Origin: Diogma glabrata
Taxonomy: Eukaryota; Arthropoda; Insecta; Diptera; Cylindrotomidae
DNA length: 64,000 nucleotides
Direction: 5' to 3'
Assembly (NCBI GenBank): GCA_963693315.1
Contig: OY856186.1
Coordinates: 386,616,865-386,680,864, forward strand
Below the pieces are notes generated by a model that searched no databases, was not told where the DNA came from, and saw only the letters and a list, made by a program, of their open reading frames with translations. Numbering within the stretch: the first letter of the stretch is position 1; each line of letters begins with the position of its first letter. Of the stretch, positions 1 to 12,107 are shown in pieces. The position numbers and the translations under genes are program-made.

Positions 1-333
1 ACTGAAATTTTTTTTGTGATTTTTGTTTGTTTAACGTATTTGGGATGTTTTTTTGTATCACAGGTATTAATATTATGAAAATATTATTTTGTGAATAAAA
101 ATCAACCAATCACAATCAATCTGGGTTAATAGTTGTAATGAAAAAATAGAACAGAATCCAAGTGTTCTTTTTAACTTGTAATTGTACTGTTTTTTTTTGT
201 TTTGTGCGGAGACGATTTCAAAATGCTGGATTTTTTGTCCATACTCGGTACAGTCCAAAAGAATACAATATAAAATCATTTATTTTGATTAAACGAATTA
301 ATACTTTTAAATATATATTTGTTTCTTGTACAG

Positions 334-644
334 GTAAACCATATCGAACTTTCGCCAAACTTTGCTGGTACATTAATGGGTTTAACAAATTTTACTGCAA
401 ATTTTGTATCAATCATTGTTCCATTAGCTGTTGGACTTATCATCACTAATAAGGTATTTGTTCTTAGATTAATTATATAACAATAAATTTTAATTGATTT
501 TGTATATTAAAACAGACGGATCCTACACAATGGCAGATTGTATTTTTCATCTCAGCTGGAATCTATTTCGTTACAAATCTTATTTATGTTATTTTCGGTA
601 CAGCGAAAATTCAATCTTGGAATGAAACACAGCGAATCTCTTGA
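334..644 (+). CDS. SLC17/MFS phosphate-cotransporter-like gene, last two exons (5' part outside window)
   Basis: Two exons are visible. The first (334-453) follows a pyrimidine-rich tract ending in CAG and ends before GTATTTG; it encodes 40 residues starting VNHIELSPNFAG. The second (516-644) follows AACAG and encodes 42 residues ending at TGA. The motif LSPNFAG...LTNF and a C-terminal aromatic membrane segment followed by FGTAKIQSWN are typical of the last two transmembrane helices of SLC17-family (sialin / inorganic phosphate cotransporter) major-facilitator proteins. These move organic or inorganic anions across membranes, usually with sodium or protons. Both exons match the last two exons of the gene at 22643-24270 in length and phase. 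An AATAAA lies at 662-667. The substrate cannot be inferred, and earlier exons lie before the window. Confidence 0.85.
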
Positions 645-1587
645 CACTAATGTTTAATTAGAATAAAAAATATTTATTTAGTTTTTAAGTAATAAATTTA
701 GCGCATGTTTTTTTTCAATAGTTTTGAATTTAGCTCAAGGTAATAAGATCTTAGAATGTTTTAAAAAATTAAAATAAAAATCATTTTTTTTTAATTTTTG
801 AACTGTTAACTCTTGAAGGACTTCTGAAATTGAAACTTCTGAATTTTCTTGAACTTTTTAATTCACAATGGTAACAATCGTTCTGCTAAGAAGAAATAAC
901 GCAAAATCGGCCAGTAATTTGAGCAGTAATTTGGGAATTTCTGGAACGAATAGTTCTAAAATCAGTCACCATTTTTTATTGTTTTTATATCTTATAGAAA
1001 GCTGGAGAAACCTAAAGTATAAAATTCAATTTAAGATTTTTGACACGAAATCTGTGAAAAACGGGACATCTAATACTTCTTCTAATATAACTTAGCTCAT
1101 ACATTAGGATCGATGATTATAATGGTTGCTTAAACTATCAAAAAGAAATAACTGAGTAATGTAGTAAGTAAAACGATATGAACTAAACAATTTAATTGTT
1201 GATTTGGGCTGCAGCATACAGGAAAAAAGGTTAGTTTTCGTTTGGTAACAAATACGAGCATACGGAAACGAATGCTACCTTGCTTTACTACAAATTGGTG
1301 CTTTTTATAAAGCAAGGGAATATTCGTATGAGTGGTGAAGGATGACTTTTAAAATCTTTATCATATCATCTTTTCATCTCCACAATTGAGATTTTTAACA
1401 TCCAACTCATAAATCGCGTCAGAATCCTCAGCAGCTGACGAATCTCCTTCGATATAGATAAGACCGTATCCGTGGATAGTGCACCTATATCAGTAATATA
1501 TCAGTTCGAGGCATTACGCAAAATAACATAATTCTAAAAAACAAAGTTTATAAAACTGTCCTTTTCGATAAATTTCACTGGAGCAAC
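645..1587. other. Intergenic AT-rich DNA
   Basis: Downstream of the transporter, after the AATAAA at 662-667, I see no convincing coding sequence, RNA gene or terminal repeat. The short open frames here show no recognisable motif and look fortuitous. Confidence 0.6.
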
Positions 1588-2138
1588 CCGAACAGAAATT
1601 TGTCAGGGCTCAAGTAAGGTTCTGATCAGGTTTTCCCTAATCCGGATCAGGCATTGGTAGGGCAGTCTGACTGGGCCTGATCATGCGTGTAACGCTTTTT
1701 CCCTATCAAGCCCTGATTGGGATTACTGGAGCAGTCCCTGATATATATTTATATATTATATATATAAATTAATCAAATTAAAATAAAAAAATTACAGGAA
1801 AAAATTAAAACATATGTACATACCACCTCAATCACTATTATTATAGTCTTTCAGCCGAGGTGCGATAAATAAAACATACATGAAACGATTTTAACTATAT
1901 AATCAATGAATAATACTCTAGTGAATTTTAACCAATTGAAATTTCTGCTAGGGGTCAAATACGAAAAACCTGATCAGGGCCGAATATATTCAAATAAGGT
2001 TAACCCTAAAAGGGTATTCTAAATCAGGCCCACAGACCCATATCAGATTGCCCTAATAGGGATTGACCTTGTAGGACTGACCAGGCCCTGATCGCGCCCC
2101 GACTGTATTCAGATTTTCCCTAACTAATTTCTGCTCGG
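1588..2138. mobile_element. MITE-like element with 13-bp terminal inverted repeats
   Basis: The left end CCGAACAGAAATT (1588-1600) is the reverse complement of AATTTCTGCTCGG (2126-2138) with one mismatch. Inside both arms are many CCTGATCAGG / CAGGGC-type palindromic words, so much of the element can fold back on itself. There is no open frame, so it would be non-autonomous. I could not find a clear target-site duplication, and no superfamily is assigned. Confidence 0.6.
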
Positions 2139-2230
2139 AATCCTTATTAATAATGATGATAGTTGACATACCATGATTCTTGGCATCAAGCTTAGCACCA
2201 GGAACTACAGGACTCTTCGATCACCCTCAT

Positions 2231-3125
2231 TTAAAGCATCCGGTCGAGTTCATCATAGATCTTTAGTTGAACAGCCGGCGATGTGGGATAATGTCTCTGT
2301 TTAACAGGGGCACTATTACCAACATCGATGATATGTTCAACCAAAGAAGTCTTTTCGAGCCGAGACACTTTAAAAGACGGGAAGGAACCCTTGATCCTTT
2401 CTAACTCCTGAAGCTGGTTAGTGGTGAGGTTATGTGTTTTTGTGTCATCTGACTCCGTTCGTGTCAGTTCGCTGACAAAGGAAGGAACGATACCGAAAGC
2501 CTCCCAGAAATCTATGTCCAGGTAGAGATCTTCTCGTAATCCAGGGACAATATGAAATCGCATTTGTTTAGTGGAGCCATTCAATGTTATCGGTACTTCT
2601 ATGTAGCCTAAAATCTTATTAACGGTACCATCCACTATGCGAATACACTATGTGTACTTACGATATGATGTACCGGCTGATTTCAATAATTCCAATGCAT
2701 TTCTTCGAAGAATGGTAATTGATGCTCCACTATCCAATAATCCTAAAATATTTTTCTTTAAAAGTTTTATTGATAAACGCGGCCGTGAATCTTGAAATTC
2801 TGAAAGAATAGAAGAAACGCATGCTTTCCGAAACTGCTTACGTATCTTCCAATATCTGATGCAACGTTGAAGACGTCTGAAATAGGTGTAGTGGCATGGT
2901 GGTAACTTGATTATTGTTGATGATCTTATTCTTCCTTCTGATATGATAGAGCCGAATCCATCTGAGTTCCCATGTCTCTTGTTGAAATCCTCGGGCTTGG
3001 TGGATACTGAACCAAGGGTATTGTTCCCAACCCCGTACTCCCGGTCTGTAGTTTAACGATGGATGACATTCTGGACAATTCCGGTATATCACGTCTGGTC
3101 TATGGCACTTCCAACAATATAATGT
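2231..3125 (-). mobile_element. Fragment of Ty3/Gypsy retrotransposon (gag zinc-knuckle end to start of reverse transcriptase)
   Basis: Read on the minus strand, this stretch matches about 34305-35200 of the Gypsy element at 28866-39143. It begins at the second Cys cluster of gag (the Cys-Trp-Lys-Cys region), passes through the protease region, and stops in the linker before reverse transcriptase. One 134-codon piece (2231-2635) remains open; the rest has frameshifts and stops. There are no LTRs, so this is a decayed internal fragment of the same or a closely related family. It may be useful for dating the family. Confidence 0.85.
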
Positions 3126-4945
3126 TATCTGTTATAATAAAAAAAAAATAGCAATTTATATATGAAGAAAAAATAATATTAGAAAGAAATAATAAAAAAA
3201 ACTTAACTTAAACTGTTGATTGTTGACAGCCAGTCCTCAATCCAGAAAAATAATATTAATATGATATCCACTGAATTCAACTTTATGTTCATCCATCGAT
3301 AGCGCAATTTCCCATACTCCTCATCCACGGCACAATTCTACTTCAATATCTAGTGTATTGTTTGGTCCTTGTGTGAATAACTTCAGTTTAACATTGTATT
3401 TCTCGTTCCGAATATAAAATATCTAGGTTAATTAACCCACACTTTGATCATTGGCGTATTATTCAAAATCAAAATGGCTTTACTATCAACCAATTCTTTG
3501 TACTCATATAATTCACATGTACGAGAAAAGAATAAAATATCACTTGGTATAATTATAAACAATTTCTTTTCCACAAAAAAATGTAATTATTTATTAATCC
3601 TGATATTAATATAACTCTATACACAAAAAAAACTAGTCTTTAAAGTTATATTATTTATAACAGATTTTGTTGTTTTCTTATCAAAATTTCAAAATGAGGT
3701 TTTTTTATTTGTTATTTATGTCAATCAAACTTAACAAGCTTGACTTAATTTATCTAATGACATATGTGATCTGATTTTTTAAAATACAAAACTGATAGTA
3801 ACCATCCTCATCAAAATTACATCGTTACATTCCGTGTTTTGCTCGTTTTTTTCGTGTTGGTTTTACTTTTATTTTTATGTTTTAATGTTGTTTTATGTAG
3901 CGTCCCAGTTAGAAAATAATTTCGTTGAATTTAAATTAGTAAAAACTTTAAGGTGTACGCGAGGACATTACGGATAAGACTTTGTTCATTGTTTACGAGA
4001 GGAATAATTGTGTGCACACTAAATGATCGTATAACACTCTTCCTCATTAGTTTCTCGGTTTATCTTCCACTTTTAGTTTGTGCCAACCTCGAACTTCTCC
4101 AAGCTGTTTGAATTCCAAACCAAACATATGCAGTTGCCCGTAGCGATTTTGAATTTTTATATTCGTTTTTATAATGTGAGGCTATTTTGTCATATGAATG
4201 GGTATATCCAGTATCAGCCAAATGCATACGCTGGAAATGGGTCAGTCATATTATATAAATTTCGGTGTAATTGTTGAAGCTTTTATAGAATGGAGAAAAG
4301 TTTTAATCCCATAATGGGAAGTTGCCGAAAAATTGATCATAAAATAGTAACCAACAAAACTGTTAAATAAAATTGCGTGTAATAAAATGTTTGTAATAAT
4401 AATCATATAATGTTTTATGATATTACAATTCATTCAATATAAAATCATTCGTCTATTGGCGGGAGTAACACTTTCCAAGTACTTACTTTGAAACTATAGC
4501 TTTTCATTGACGCTACATAGTATATTTATATATAGTATCTGGAATTCTCAGGCAACTAACCGATCCGGAGGTGTTAATGTAGATATTTTGTCTAACATAT
4601 GGAGAATTTGATGTTTAGCAGTATCACCAATCCATGATTGAACTAAATGTTGCATTATACGACATTTTTACTATTATCTTCAACTGCAGTTATCGAATCA
4701 CTCAATTCATTGTCTCTTTTTAAATTATTCATCTTAAAAAATGGCAGAATCCATCTAATGGAAATTGTAAAAATAAATCTGATGAAATGGTTGAATTTAA
4801 AGTTATTGAAGAACTTGAAATATTTGACATCGACACTTGTTCTGCTTTCTCACTATAATTAATTAACGAATTGTCTGGATGTGATTTCCTAAAGTTTACT
4901 TGATTAGATTTTGACTTTAAAATTTACTGTTAACATTGATTATAT
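3126..4945. other. AT-rich DNA without recognisable genes
   Basis: About 1.8 kb with no supported gene, tRNA or clear transposon end. Short open frames (for example around 4080-4277 and 4647-4862) lack motifs and have intergenic-like composition. Confidence 0.5.
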
Positions 4946-5107
4946 TAGCTGTGTTTTTTTGTAATTCTATATAGAACAGAATTAAAATTTTTAATACGAT
5001 TTGACAGCTAAATAGTTCTGTAGAATTATTACAAAACTAATTAGTTTTCAAATCGTATTGAAAATTTTAATTCTGTTCTATATGGAATTACAAAAAAACA
5101 CAGCTAT
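4946..5107. mobile_element. Foldback/MITE hairpin element, about 162 bp
   Basis: A left arm (4946-5004) starting TAGCTGTGTTTTTTTGTAAT is repeated as a near-perfect reverse complement at 5048-5107. Only about 43 bases separate the arms, so the whole unit could form a long hairpin of roughly 58 bp. There is no coding capacity. Boundaries are set by where the pairing ends. Confidence 0.75.
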
Positions 5108-5577
5108 TATTTAAAATTTAGAATTGTGAAAAAAAAATTTAAAAAAATGTATTATACAAAAACTTTTTTTAACATCACGAAAATCAAGAACTTTATAAAA
5201 CTAATTTGTTTTTCATAAATTTTTCAACGCTAAAATCATCGTCTGCTACAATTAAAATTTTGAAATTTTTTTAATTTAAATGTTCGCCACAGCACTTCGC
5301 CCTCCTAGTGCCATCGAAAATGGAACGATAAAAGACATAACTGACAGAGCTGAGTTGTCTGAGACCAATATTTATGGAGATGTATATATACCATGAGTTA
5401 AAAGGTTAGGTTAAAAAATACGAAAAGCAGAATAGTAACGTCAGTGATGCTGAATATCTGACAGAACAAAGTTGTCTGAGACAATACTAGCATCCAGCAA
5501 ACGTGAATGTTAGTCTATTTTTCGAAAATATTTTAATAATAACATTAAACTCACATACACATCTTGTATTCGTTAGG

Positions 5578-6709
5578 ATGAGTACTACAATTAAATGCAA
5601 TTTTTGCAACACATCATCCAATCACACTCTTGAACGATTACCCAGTTTGCGGTATGATTCGACCTTTTTTAAAAAATTTGCGTTCATCTGCATTGACTGT
5701 AAAAATAATAACGGTTGTTCGCAACTACTACCTATAAACGAATCAATTGACTCTATTTTTCGTTGTCTAGAGAACGTTAAATCTGATCTGAGTATAATTG
5801 CCAATCGAATCCTAAAATCTGAGGGTAAACTGAGTGTACTGTGTTCCATTTCGGACGACGTTTCCAGTTCCATTCATGAAATTGAAGATAAAATCGAGAA
5901 AAACACTAAATCTCTAACATCGATTACCAACAGTCATGAAAAAATTTTTGAAAACATCTTCCGATTCATCGAAAATTTCGACACAACTGTGAATGGGATC
6001 ATCAGTAGCAAGTTTGATTTTATGACTAAAGATTTGAAGAACAACACTTCACAAGTTGAGCATATCAAACAGCTTTCGTCTCCACATCGACTCTAATACT
6101 AATGCTGGAAAGGATATGGATATCATTGAAAACCGTATCATGCGTCTTGAAAACGAACTAAAAAGAACAAGTGATGGTTATAGTGACCTAATGCAGGCAA
6201 TTTTGCAAATTCCTCCATCCACTGCTGTTAATGTTTCAAATGATGTCTCTAATGATGTTTCGCTCCAACAGGAACTCCTATCTGTACCCGCTATAAATGC
6301 GGCCACTTCATCAACACTATCACCTATGTCATTAACGACTGTAGTCAATTGTTCAAAGCCCACTGTAACGCATAATGATGTAAATCTGGACCGACCATGC
6401 ATTCTTATAGCCGCTCCCAAACAGAAAATTATTTTTATTTCTAGATTAGATAGATCCACAACAAGTACCAACGTTCTTTCACATGTTAAATCAACCTTAG
6501 CTGCTAATGATCTAAACAATGACTACAAATTAGTTAAATGTAGAAACATTTCACGGTTTAATGGGCATGTCACCTCATTTAAACTCACCGTTCCTGAAGC
6601 TTTGTTTAACATTTTAACATCACCAGTATCTTGGCCTGACTCAACTTATATTCAAGAATTTGTAGATTCAGACAAAACTAACAATTCAAGTGGCGTTCCA
6701 AAAAACTAA
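5578..6709 (+). pseudogene. LINE-A ORF1 (nucleic-acid-binding protein), frameshifted
   Basis: The likely start is the ATG at 5578. The N-terminus has paired cysteines (CNFC near residue 9 and CIDC near residue 40), suggesting a small zinc-binding PHD/RING-like module. A helical segment rich in Asn, Lys, Glu and Ile follows. The first frame ends at 6096 and an overlapping frame (6056-6709) continues, so one frameshift lies between about 6056 and 6096. The second part contains KIIFISRLDRSTT followed by a segment ending SWPDSTYIQEF, a pattern seen in the C-terminal RNA-binding region of LINE ORF1 proteins. It ends at 6709, just before ORF2. Confidence 0.7.
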
Positions 6710-8713
6710 AATGCTTGTCCCTTTACTATCAAAACGTAAGGGGACCTCGTACTAAATCATATGAAGTATTCTTGAAATCTCAAGATCTCTCATTTGATAT
6801 TTTTGCTTTAACGGAAACAAATTTAAATGATAATTTTAATAGCAATGAGTACTTTAATCCAGACTTCAATGTTTTTCGTAAGGATGGTTGTTTGGCTACT
6901 GAATTAGGAGTAACTGGTAGAGGAGTACGAATAGCTGTACATAGAGATTTCAACAGTTCGGTATTAGTCATTCCTAATACTGAAAACAACGCAAATTATG
7001 ACCTTCTAGGGGTAGAAATAGGCAAAACAGGCACGAGTAAGAAAACCATTATTATATGCTGTTATCTGCGTCACAATAGTCCGATAGATACATACCAACT
7101 TTTTTTTAACGCTATTGATTTTCTTGTTGAGTCCATGCATACTCATGATCATGATCTTTTGATCGTTGGTGATTTTAATCTTCCCAACCTAACATGGCGG
7201 CAATCTAATGATCTTACTCATTTCGTTGCTGCTAATGCAAGTACCCATAAGGAAATAAGTTTTGTTGCTAACATGTCTAACTCTGGACTACAGCAAGCTA
7301 GCAGCATTAAAAATAATTTAAACAGACAACTTGATTTGGTGTTTTCATCAGATGTCAATAACACAACTGTTTCGGAAACAAGCTTAATCCTCTCCACTAT
7401 TGACCGATACCATCCCCCCTTACTTATAACATTTTGCTACGAGCACGATAGGGTTAATGTGACTGATGAAACCTCAGTATGTTTCAACTTTCGTAAAGCA
7501 AATGTTAAGAAGCTTAATGAATTATTAAGTGAAGTTGACCTCGACGCTGTCTTAAATGACGACGCCAATAACTTTGAAAACCAAACAGTTAACTTTTATT
7601 CCAAAATCTTTGAATGTTTTGACCAATCAGTTGCTTACATGTTTATTAAATATATGAGATCATCTCCTCCATGGTATAACAGACAACTTCGATCACTTCG
7701 TAATCTTAAAAACCGTCTATGGCATAAGTTGATTTCTCATCCCTATCGAACGAGCTTTACAATGAGTACATTAATGAGATGTGTACGGATCTAATAGCCA
7801 ATCCTAAGCGATTCTGGCAATTTATAAACTTTAAAAAAAATCTGACGGTTCCCCGTCAAGTATGAAGCACGAAAATGAACTATCTGATGATCCTAATAAT
7901 ATTACCAACATGTTTGCATCTTTTTTCAATAAGGCTTTCTCCAACAGTGACTTTGAGCCTGATATGAATTATTTTAACTATATGAACAATTGTCCACAAA
8001 CATCTCTTCGCTATATAAATATCAACTGCGACACTATTATAGCAAAGATCAAACAACTTAAAGATGATTTTTCGCCCGGACCAGATGGTGTTCCTCCAAT
8101 TGTACTTAAGAAGTGCGCTAGCTTCTTAGCCGGCCCTCTTACAACTCTTTTTCAAAAATCCCTCTCGTCCGGCATTTTTCCGGTAATATGGAAAACTTCA
8201 TTTATAATTCCAACTCATAAGTCAGGTTGCAGATCGGTTGTTTCCAATTATCGACCTATTGCGAAACTCTTCTGCATTCCAAAGCTGTTGGAAAGCGTGG
8301 TATATGACACTTTATACTTCCATTGTAAACCAGTTTTTTTTCCCGAAATCATCACGGTTTCCTTAAAGGACGCTCCACTACCACTAATCTTTCTGAATTT
8401 GTTTCATGTGCTTTAAATGCTATGGATAAAGGACTCGAGGTTGATGTTATTGCCACTGACTTTAGTAAAGCATTCGATAGGATCTTACACAAGGTCATTT
8501 TATTCAAATTAAAAATACTTGGTTTTCCACAAGTACTCATACAGTGGATCAAGTCTTACCTCCTGGATCGTAAGTACAATGTACTTTTTAGATCAGCAAT
8601 CTCTGCATCATTCATCGCTACCTCTGGTGTACCACAAGGTAGTCAGTCACCTGGGACCTATTTTGTTTATCCTTACAATTAATGAAGTTGATAACGTGAT
8701 TCACAATTCTTAC

Positions 8714-8880
8714 CAGAGTTTCGAACCGGAACCGAACCGTAAACCGAAAACCGTTATTTACCGAAATTTTGGTCTGAACCGAACCGTAACCGAAACCATA
8801 ATTTTTTATATGTAATGAACCGTAACCGGAACGAAAAAATCATTTCATTTACGGTTCATGTGAAACGGTTTGCAGTGAAA
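8714..8880. repeat. hAT left subterminal repeat cluster
   Basis: This contains many short direct and inverted copies of ACCGAA / AACCGGAAC / ACCGTAA within about 160 bp of the left end. A mirror-image cluster occupies 11970-12107 at the right end. In hAT elements such clusters commonly serve as transposase binding sites; that role here is inferred. Confidence 0.7.
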
Positions 8881-9271
8881 AAATAAAAAAAAAATATTCT
8901 AACAAAAAGCTGCTCATATATTATGAGTAAAAGATTTTCATTTCGCATGTAAAATTAGCTATAGGTACTACAATTTTGGTTTCTATTCTAGTCCAAAATT
9001 TATTACATTTTTTTAAAATACAAGATGATTGCAATGCAACTAACTTCATATTTTTTGGTGGATTCAATATGTCAATATAAAAGAACATAAATAACGAAAA
9101 AACGAAAAAATTCAATAACAAGTGTTCTATTTTTATAATACTAGTTTAGTGTATGCGTATTTAACCAACGCGGTAAGTTGTTTCATAAATGATATATACT
9201 AATAATAACATATAACCCAAAAAGTGATCATAATAAATATTGCAGTGAAAACATTTTAGATATACAACGTG

Positions 9272-11266
9272 ATGGGCAGACACATAGAAAACCCTGTAAG
9301 AAAATTTTTCAAAATAGACATTGTTAGTCAGAAAGGAGTGTGTTTGATCGAAAATTGCAATGCTATTATCATTGGAAACCATGCAGCAAATTTTGAGAGG
9401 CATATTGAACGGTTTCATAAAAAAGAATTTAAAATTTTAAAATGTCTTAAAATATCAGCAAAAGCTTCCTGTAAACGAAATCTGACATCAAAGTTAAGCT
9501 CAAATAGTGTAATGACGCTTACTCCAACGTTATTAGACATGAAATTTAAACCTCAAAATATTACGGTCACTATGTCTGAAAAACTTCTTACTGAAGCCTG
9601 TATCGAACTGGTTACAAAAAATGGTTGCTCGTTTAATTTTTTAGAATGTTCTGGTTTAAAAAAAATAGTACAACCACTTATATCAGCACTGCGATCAAAA
9701 ATTACAATTAATGCAGAAAATATAAAAAAATTGGTAGCTCTACAGGCAGAAGAGATTAAACAAAATATAAAGGCTGAGTGCAAGCAAAGGTTGATAAGTA
9801 TAAAAATGGATATAGCAACACGATGTGATAGGAGTGTATTAGGTATAAACGCTCAGTATATTTTAGATAGCGAAATAATTGTTCGCACACTTGCGATGAT
9901 CGAAATGAAAGAGCGACACACAGCTGAATATGTTAAACAATTGTTACTAGAAGTTTTAAGTGATTTCAACATAAAATTGAGTCAAATTTACACTATAATT
10001 ACCGACAATGGTTCAAATATGCTAAAAACAACAAGGTTACTGAATGAAGAACAATCCGATCTGCCAGGAAATGAGAACGACAATATCAGTGGTACCATAT
10101 TGGAAGATGAGTCTATTGTTATGAATGAAACCGAAATGGTAGCCTTCTATCAAAATACCAATATTTGTGATGATGATGTTGCTATAGAGATTTTTGAATC
10201 CAGTGATGTATGTTCATCTCCTATAATATCTATCAGATGCGCGGCACACAGTTTACAATTAGCTGTTAATGATGTAATAAAAGAAAAAAGGATAGATGGT
10301 AAAATATCAAAATTTCGTTTCATATGTAAAAAGCTACGTACGCCTACTATAACGATATTATTAGAAGCTATGAAAATTAATAAACCGAAAATTGACTGTC
10401 CAATGCGATGGAACTCAACTTTTGATATGCTCGAACGACTGTTACAGCTAAAATCATTTAGCACCCAAATGAAAGATAATTATAAATTTCTACAAATTAG
10501 TACTGAAGATTGGAATTTTATTGAAAATTTTGTAGCTGTTTTTAAACCTGCAAAAATTACTACGATAAAAATGCAAAATGAGCAACTAACTCTCGGTGAT
10601 TTCTATGGTGTTTGGCTTGAAATGAAGCTAGAAATTTCAAAATTTGATTTCGTAATCGCAAAATCACTACAAACTGCTATCGATAATCGTGAACATCTAT
10701 TATTGCAAACAGATTATATGGTTTCTGCATTATACTTAGATCCGCGTTATAAATTTTTGTTGAATAATTTTCAAATTGAAAAAGCACGTGCACATTTAAT
10801 AAAAGTAGGGTCTAATTATATTAAACTTTCCTTGGAAAAACCTATTGTCATAAACGAAAGCGATGCAGATCTACAAGAATCAGTTATACGAATTACTGCA
10901 AGTGATAGTAAACTTTCTGACCTTGAAAAATATCTTCGAGAAAAGGAAAGAGAATTGAATTTAGCTGTCAGCAGTATTTCTAATAATAGTAGAACTAAAA
11001 CAAGTGATTTAATATTACAAATCAACACATTTAGTCCAACGAGAGAAGAAAACACGACCAATGTTATTGAATACTGGAATAGAAAGAAGAATTCATGTGC
11101 CGAATTAGCAGAATTAGCTAAAATAATTATGGCGGTGCCTGCTACACAAGTGAGTGTGGAAAGAAATTTTTCAGTATTGAAAATTATATTAACAGATAAA
11201 CGCACACGCTTGTCTGAAGAAAGTTTAATGAACATTTTAATGTGCAAATTAAATAAAACATTTTAA
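9272..11266 (+). CDS. hAT-family transposase with BED zinc finger
   Basis: A 664-residue uninterrupted frame starts at the ATG at 9272 (a GTG directly precedes it). The N-terminal BED-type finger has C24-X4-C29 and H44-X4-H49. The RNase H-like core carries the three acidic positions expected for hAT enzymes: D180 in KMDIATRC, D245 in IITDNGSNM, and E630 in SVERNFS. The C-terminal dimerisation segment (VPATQVSVERNFSVLK through TRLSEESL) is classical for hAT. The enzyme would cut and paste the surrounding element by binding its ends. Length and motif order are normal and no key residue is missing. It is the only gene in the element. Confidence 0.93.
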   Translation: MGRHIENPVRKFFKIDIVSQKGVCLIENCNAIIIGNHAANFERHIERFHKKEFKILKCLKISAKASCKRNLTSKLSSNSVMTLTPTLLDMKFKPQNITVTMSEKLLTEACIELVTKNGCSFNFLECSGLKKIVQPLISALRSKITINAENIKKLVALQAEEIKQNIKAECKQRLISIKMDIATRCDRSVLGINAQYILDSEIIVRTLAMIEMKERHTAEYVKQLLLEVLSDFNIKLSQIYTIITDNGSNMLKTTRLLNEEQSDLPGNENDNISGTILEDESIVMNETEMVAFYQNTNICDDDVAIEIFESSDVCSSPIISIRCAAHSLQLAVNDVIKEKRIDGKISKFRFICKKLRTPTITILLEAMKINKPKIDCPMRWNSTFDMLERLLQLKSFSTQMKDNYKFLQISTEDWNFIENFVAVFKPAKITTIKMQNEQLTLGDFYGVWLEMKLEISKFDFVIAKSLQTAIDNREHLLLQTDYMVSALYLDPRYKFLLNNFQIEKARAHLIKVGSNYIKLSLEKPIVINESDADLQESVIRITASDSKLSDLEKYLREKERELNLAVSSISNNSRTKTSDLILQINTFSPTREENTTNVIEYWNRKKNSCAELAELAKIIMAVPATQVSVERNFSVLKIILTDKRTRLSEESLMNILMCKLNKTF

Positions 11267-11310
11267 TTTTTTGTATAACTTATAGAAGAAATTTGTATAT
11301 CTGTACTCTA

Positions 11311-11403
11311 TTTCACCAAACTTACAAATCTGTAATTTCATACAAATTTTAACAAAATTTGTGAAAATTTACATCAAATTACAAATTTGTAAGTTTGGTG
11401 AAA
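11311..11403. repeat. Inverted repeat in the 3' part of the hAT
   Basis: TTTCACCAAACTTACAAAT (from 11311) is answered by ATTTGTAAGTTTGGTGAAA ending at 11403. The hairpin lies about 45 bp after the transposase stop codon. It may be a small nested foldback or a 3'-end signal; it has no coding content. Confidence 0.75.
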
Positions 11404-11969
11404 AGGGTACTGGTATAACATACCATCTAATTTTTATTATTTTGTTAGCCTAGTTTTAAATTAATTTAGAATTAATGATTGTTATGAAAATGTGAATTTT
11501 AATTATGTTATAATTTTTTGTTGTATATTTTAATTTATACTTTTCAACAAGAATTTTAATATTTATTTTATTTAATAAAATATGATTTTATGAATATGAA
11601 TAAGTAACTAAATTTTGAATATTCTATAATAAATTGTTAAAACTGAAGTCAATAAGTGTTAATCAATAAGTATTTGTTTTTTGCTTATTACATTAATGGT
11701 ATAAAAAACTATGTAATTAACATTGTTTGGCCTTGGCACTTGGCGAAAATTTTCAAATAACATAATATCAATTTCTTATTACGTAACTTAAAGCATAAGT
11801 TATTTGGGCAAAGTAACAAGAGATTAACATTATGTTATAACAAACTATGTTTAATTTGTTTTTATTAGTTTTAGTTTGTTACATTATTATATAAAACTAT
11901 AGATTCAATAATTACTGAAGTTGTTTTTTTTGAATTTTTGCATAAGAATACTGAAAATCCTTGCTTTTG

Positions 11970-12107
11970 ACATCGGAACTGAACCGGAACCGAACCGAAA
12001 ACCGGAACGAAAAAATAAACTAAGGAACCAGACCGAAAACCGGAACGAAATAATTGTCGGAACGAAACCGTAAACCGAAACGGAAAAAATTTCGGTTCGA
12101 AACTCTG
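11970..12107. repeat. hAT right subterminal repeat cluster
   Basis: This is the counterpart of the left-end cluster: repeated GAACCGGAACCG / ACCGGAACG / CGGAAC words, ending in the terminal inverted repeat. The motif density contrasts sharply with the AT-rich interior. Confidence 0.7.

Larger units (their letters stand above)
8714..12107 (+). mobile_element. hAT DNA transposon, 3394 bp, complete with 8-bp target duplication
   Basis: The left end CAGAGTTTCGAACC and right end GGTTCGAAACTCTG are perfect inverted repeats. They are flanked by an exact 8-bp duplication, ATTCTTAC (8706-8713 and 12108-12115), the length expected of hAT elements. Subterminal DNA at both ends is packed with ACCGAA/GAACCG words. 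A single open transposase frame lies inside. The element sits in the reverse transcriptase of LINE-A in the same orientation. An uninterrupted transposase, intact ends and exact duplication indicate a young, possibly still mobile copy. Confidence 0.95.

Noticed and set aside
162..449. Plus-strand 95-codon frame overlapping the first transporter exon
   Set aside because: It reads the exon at 334-453 in the wrong frame; splice sites and similarity to the second paralogue fix the real frame.
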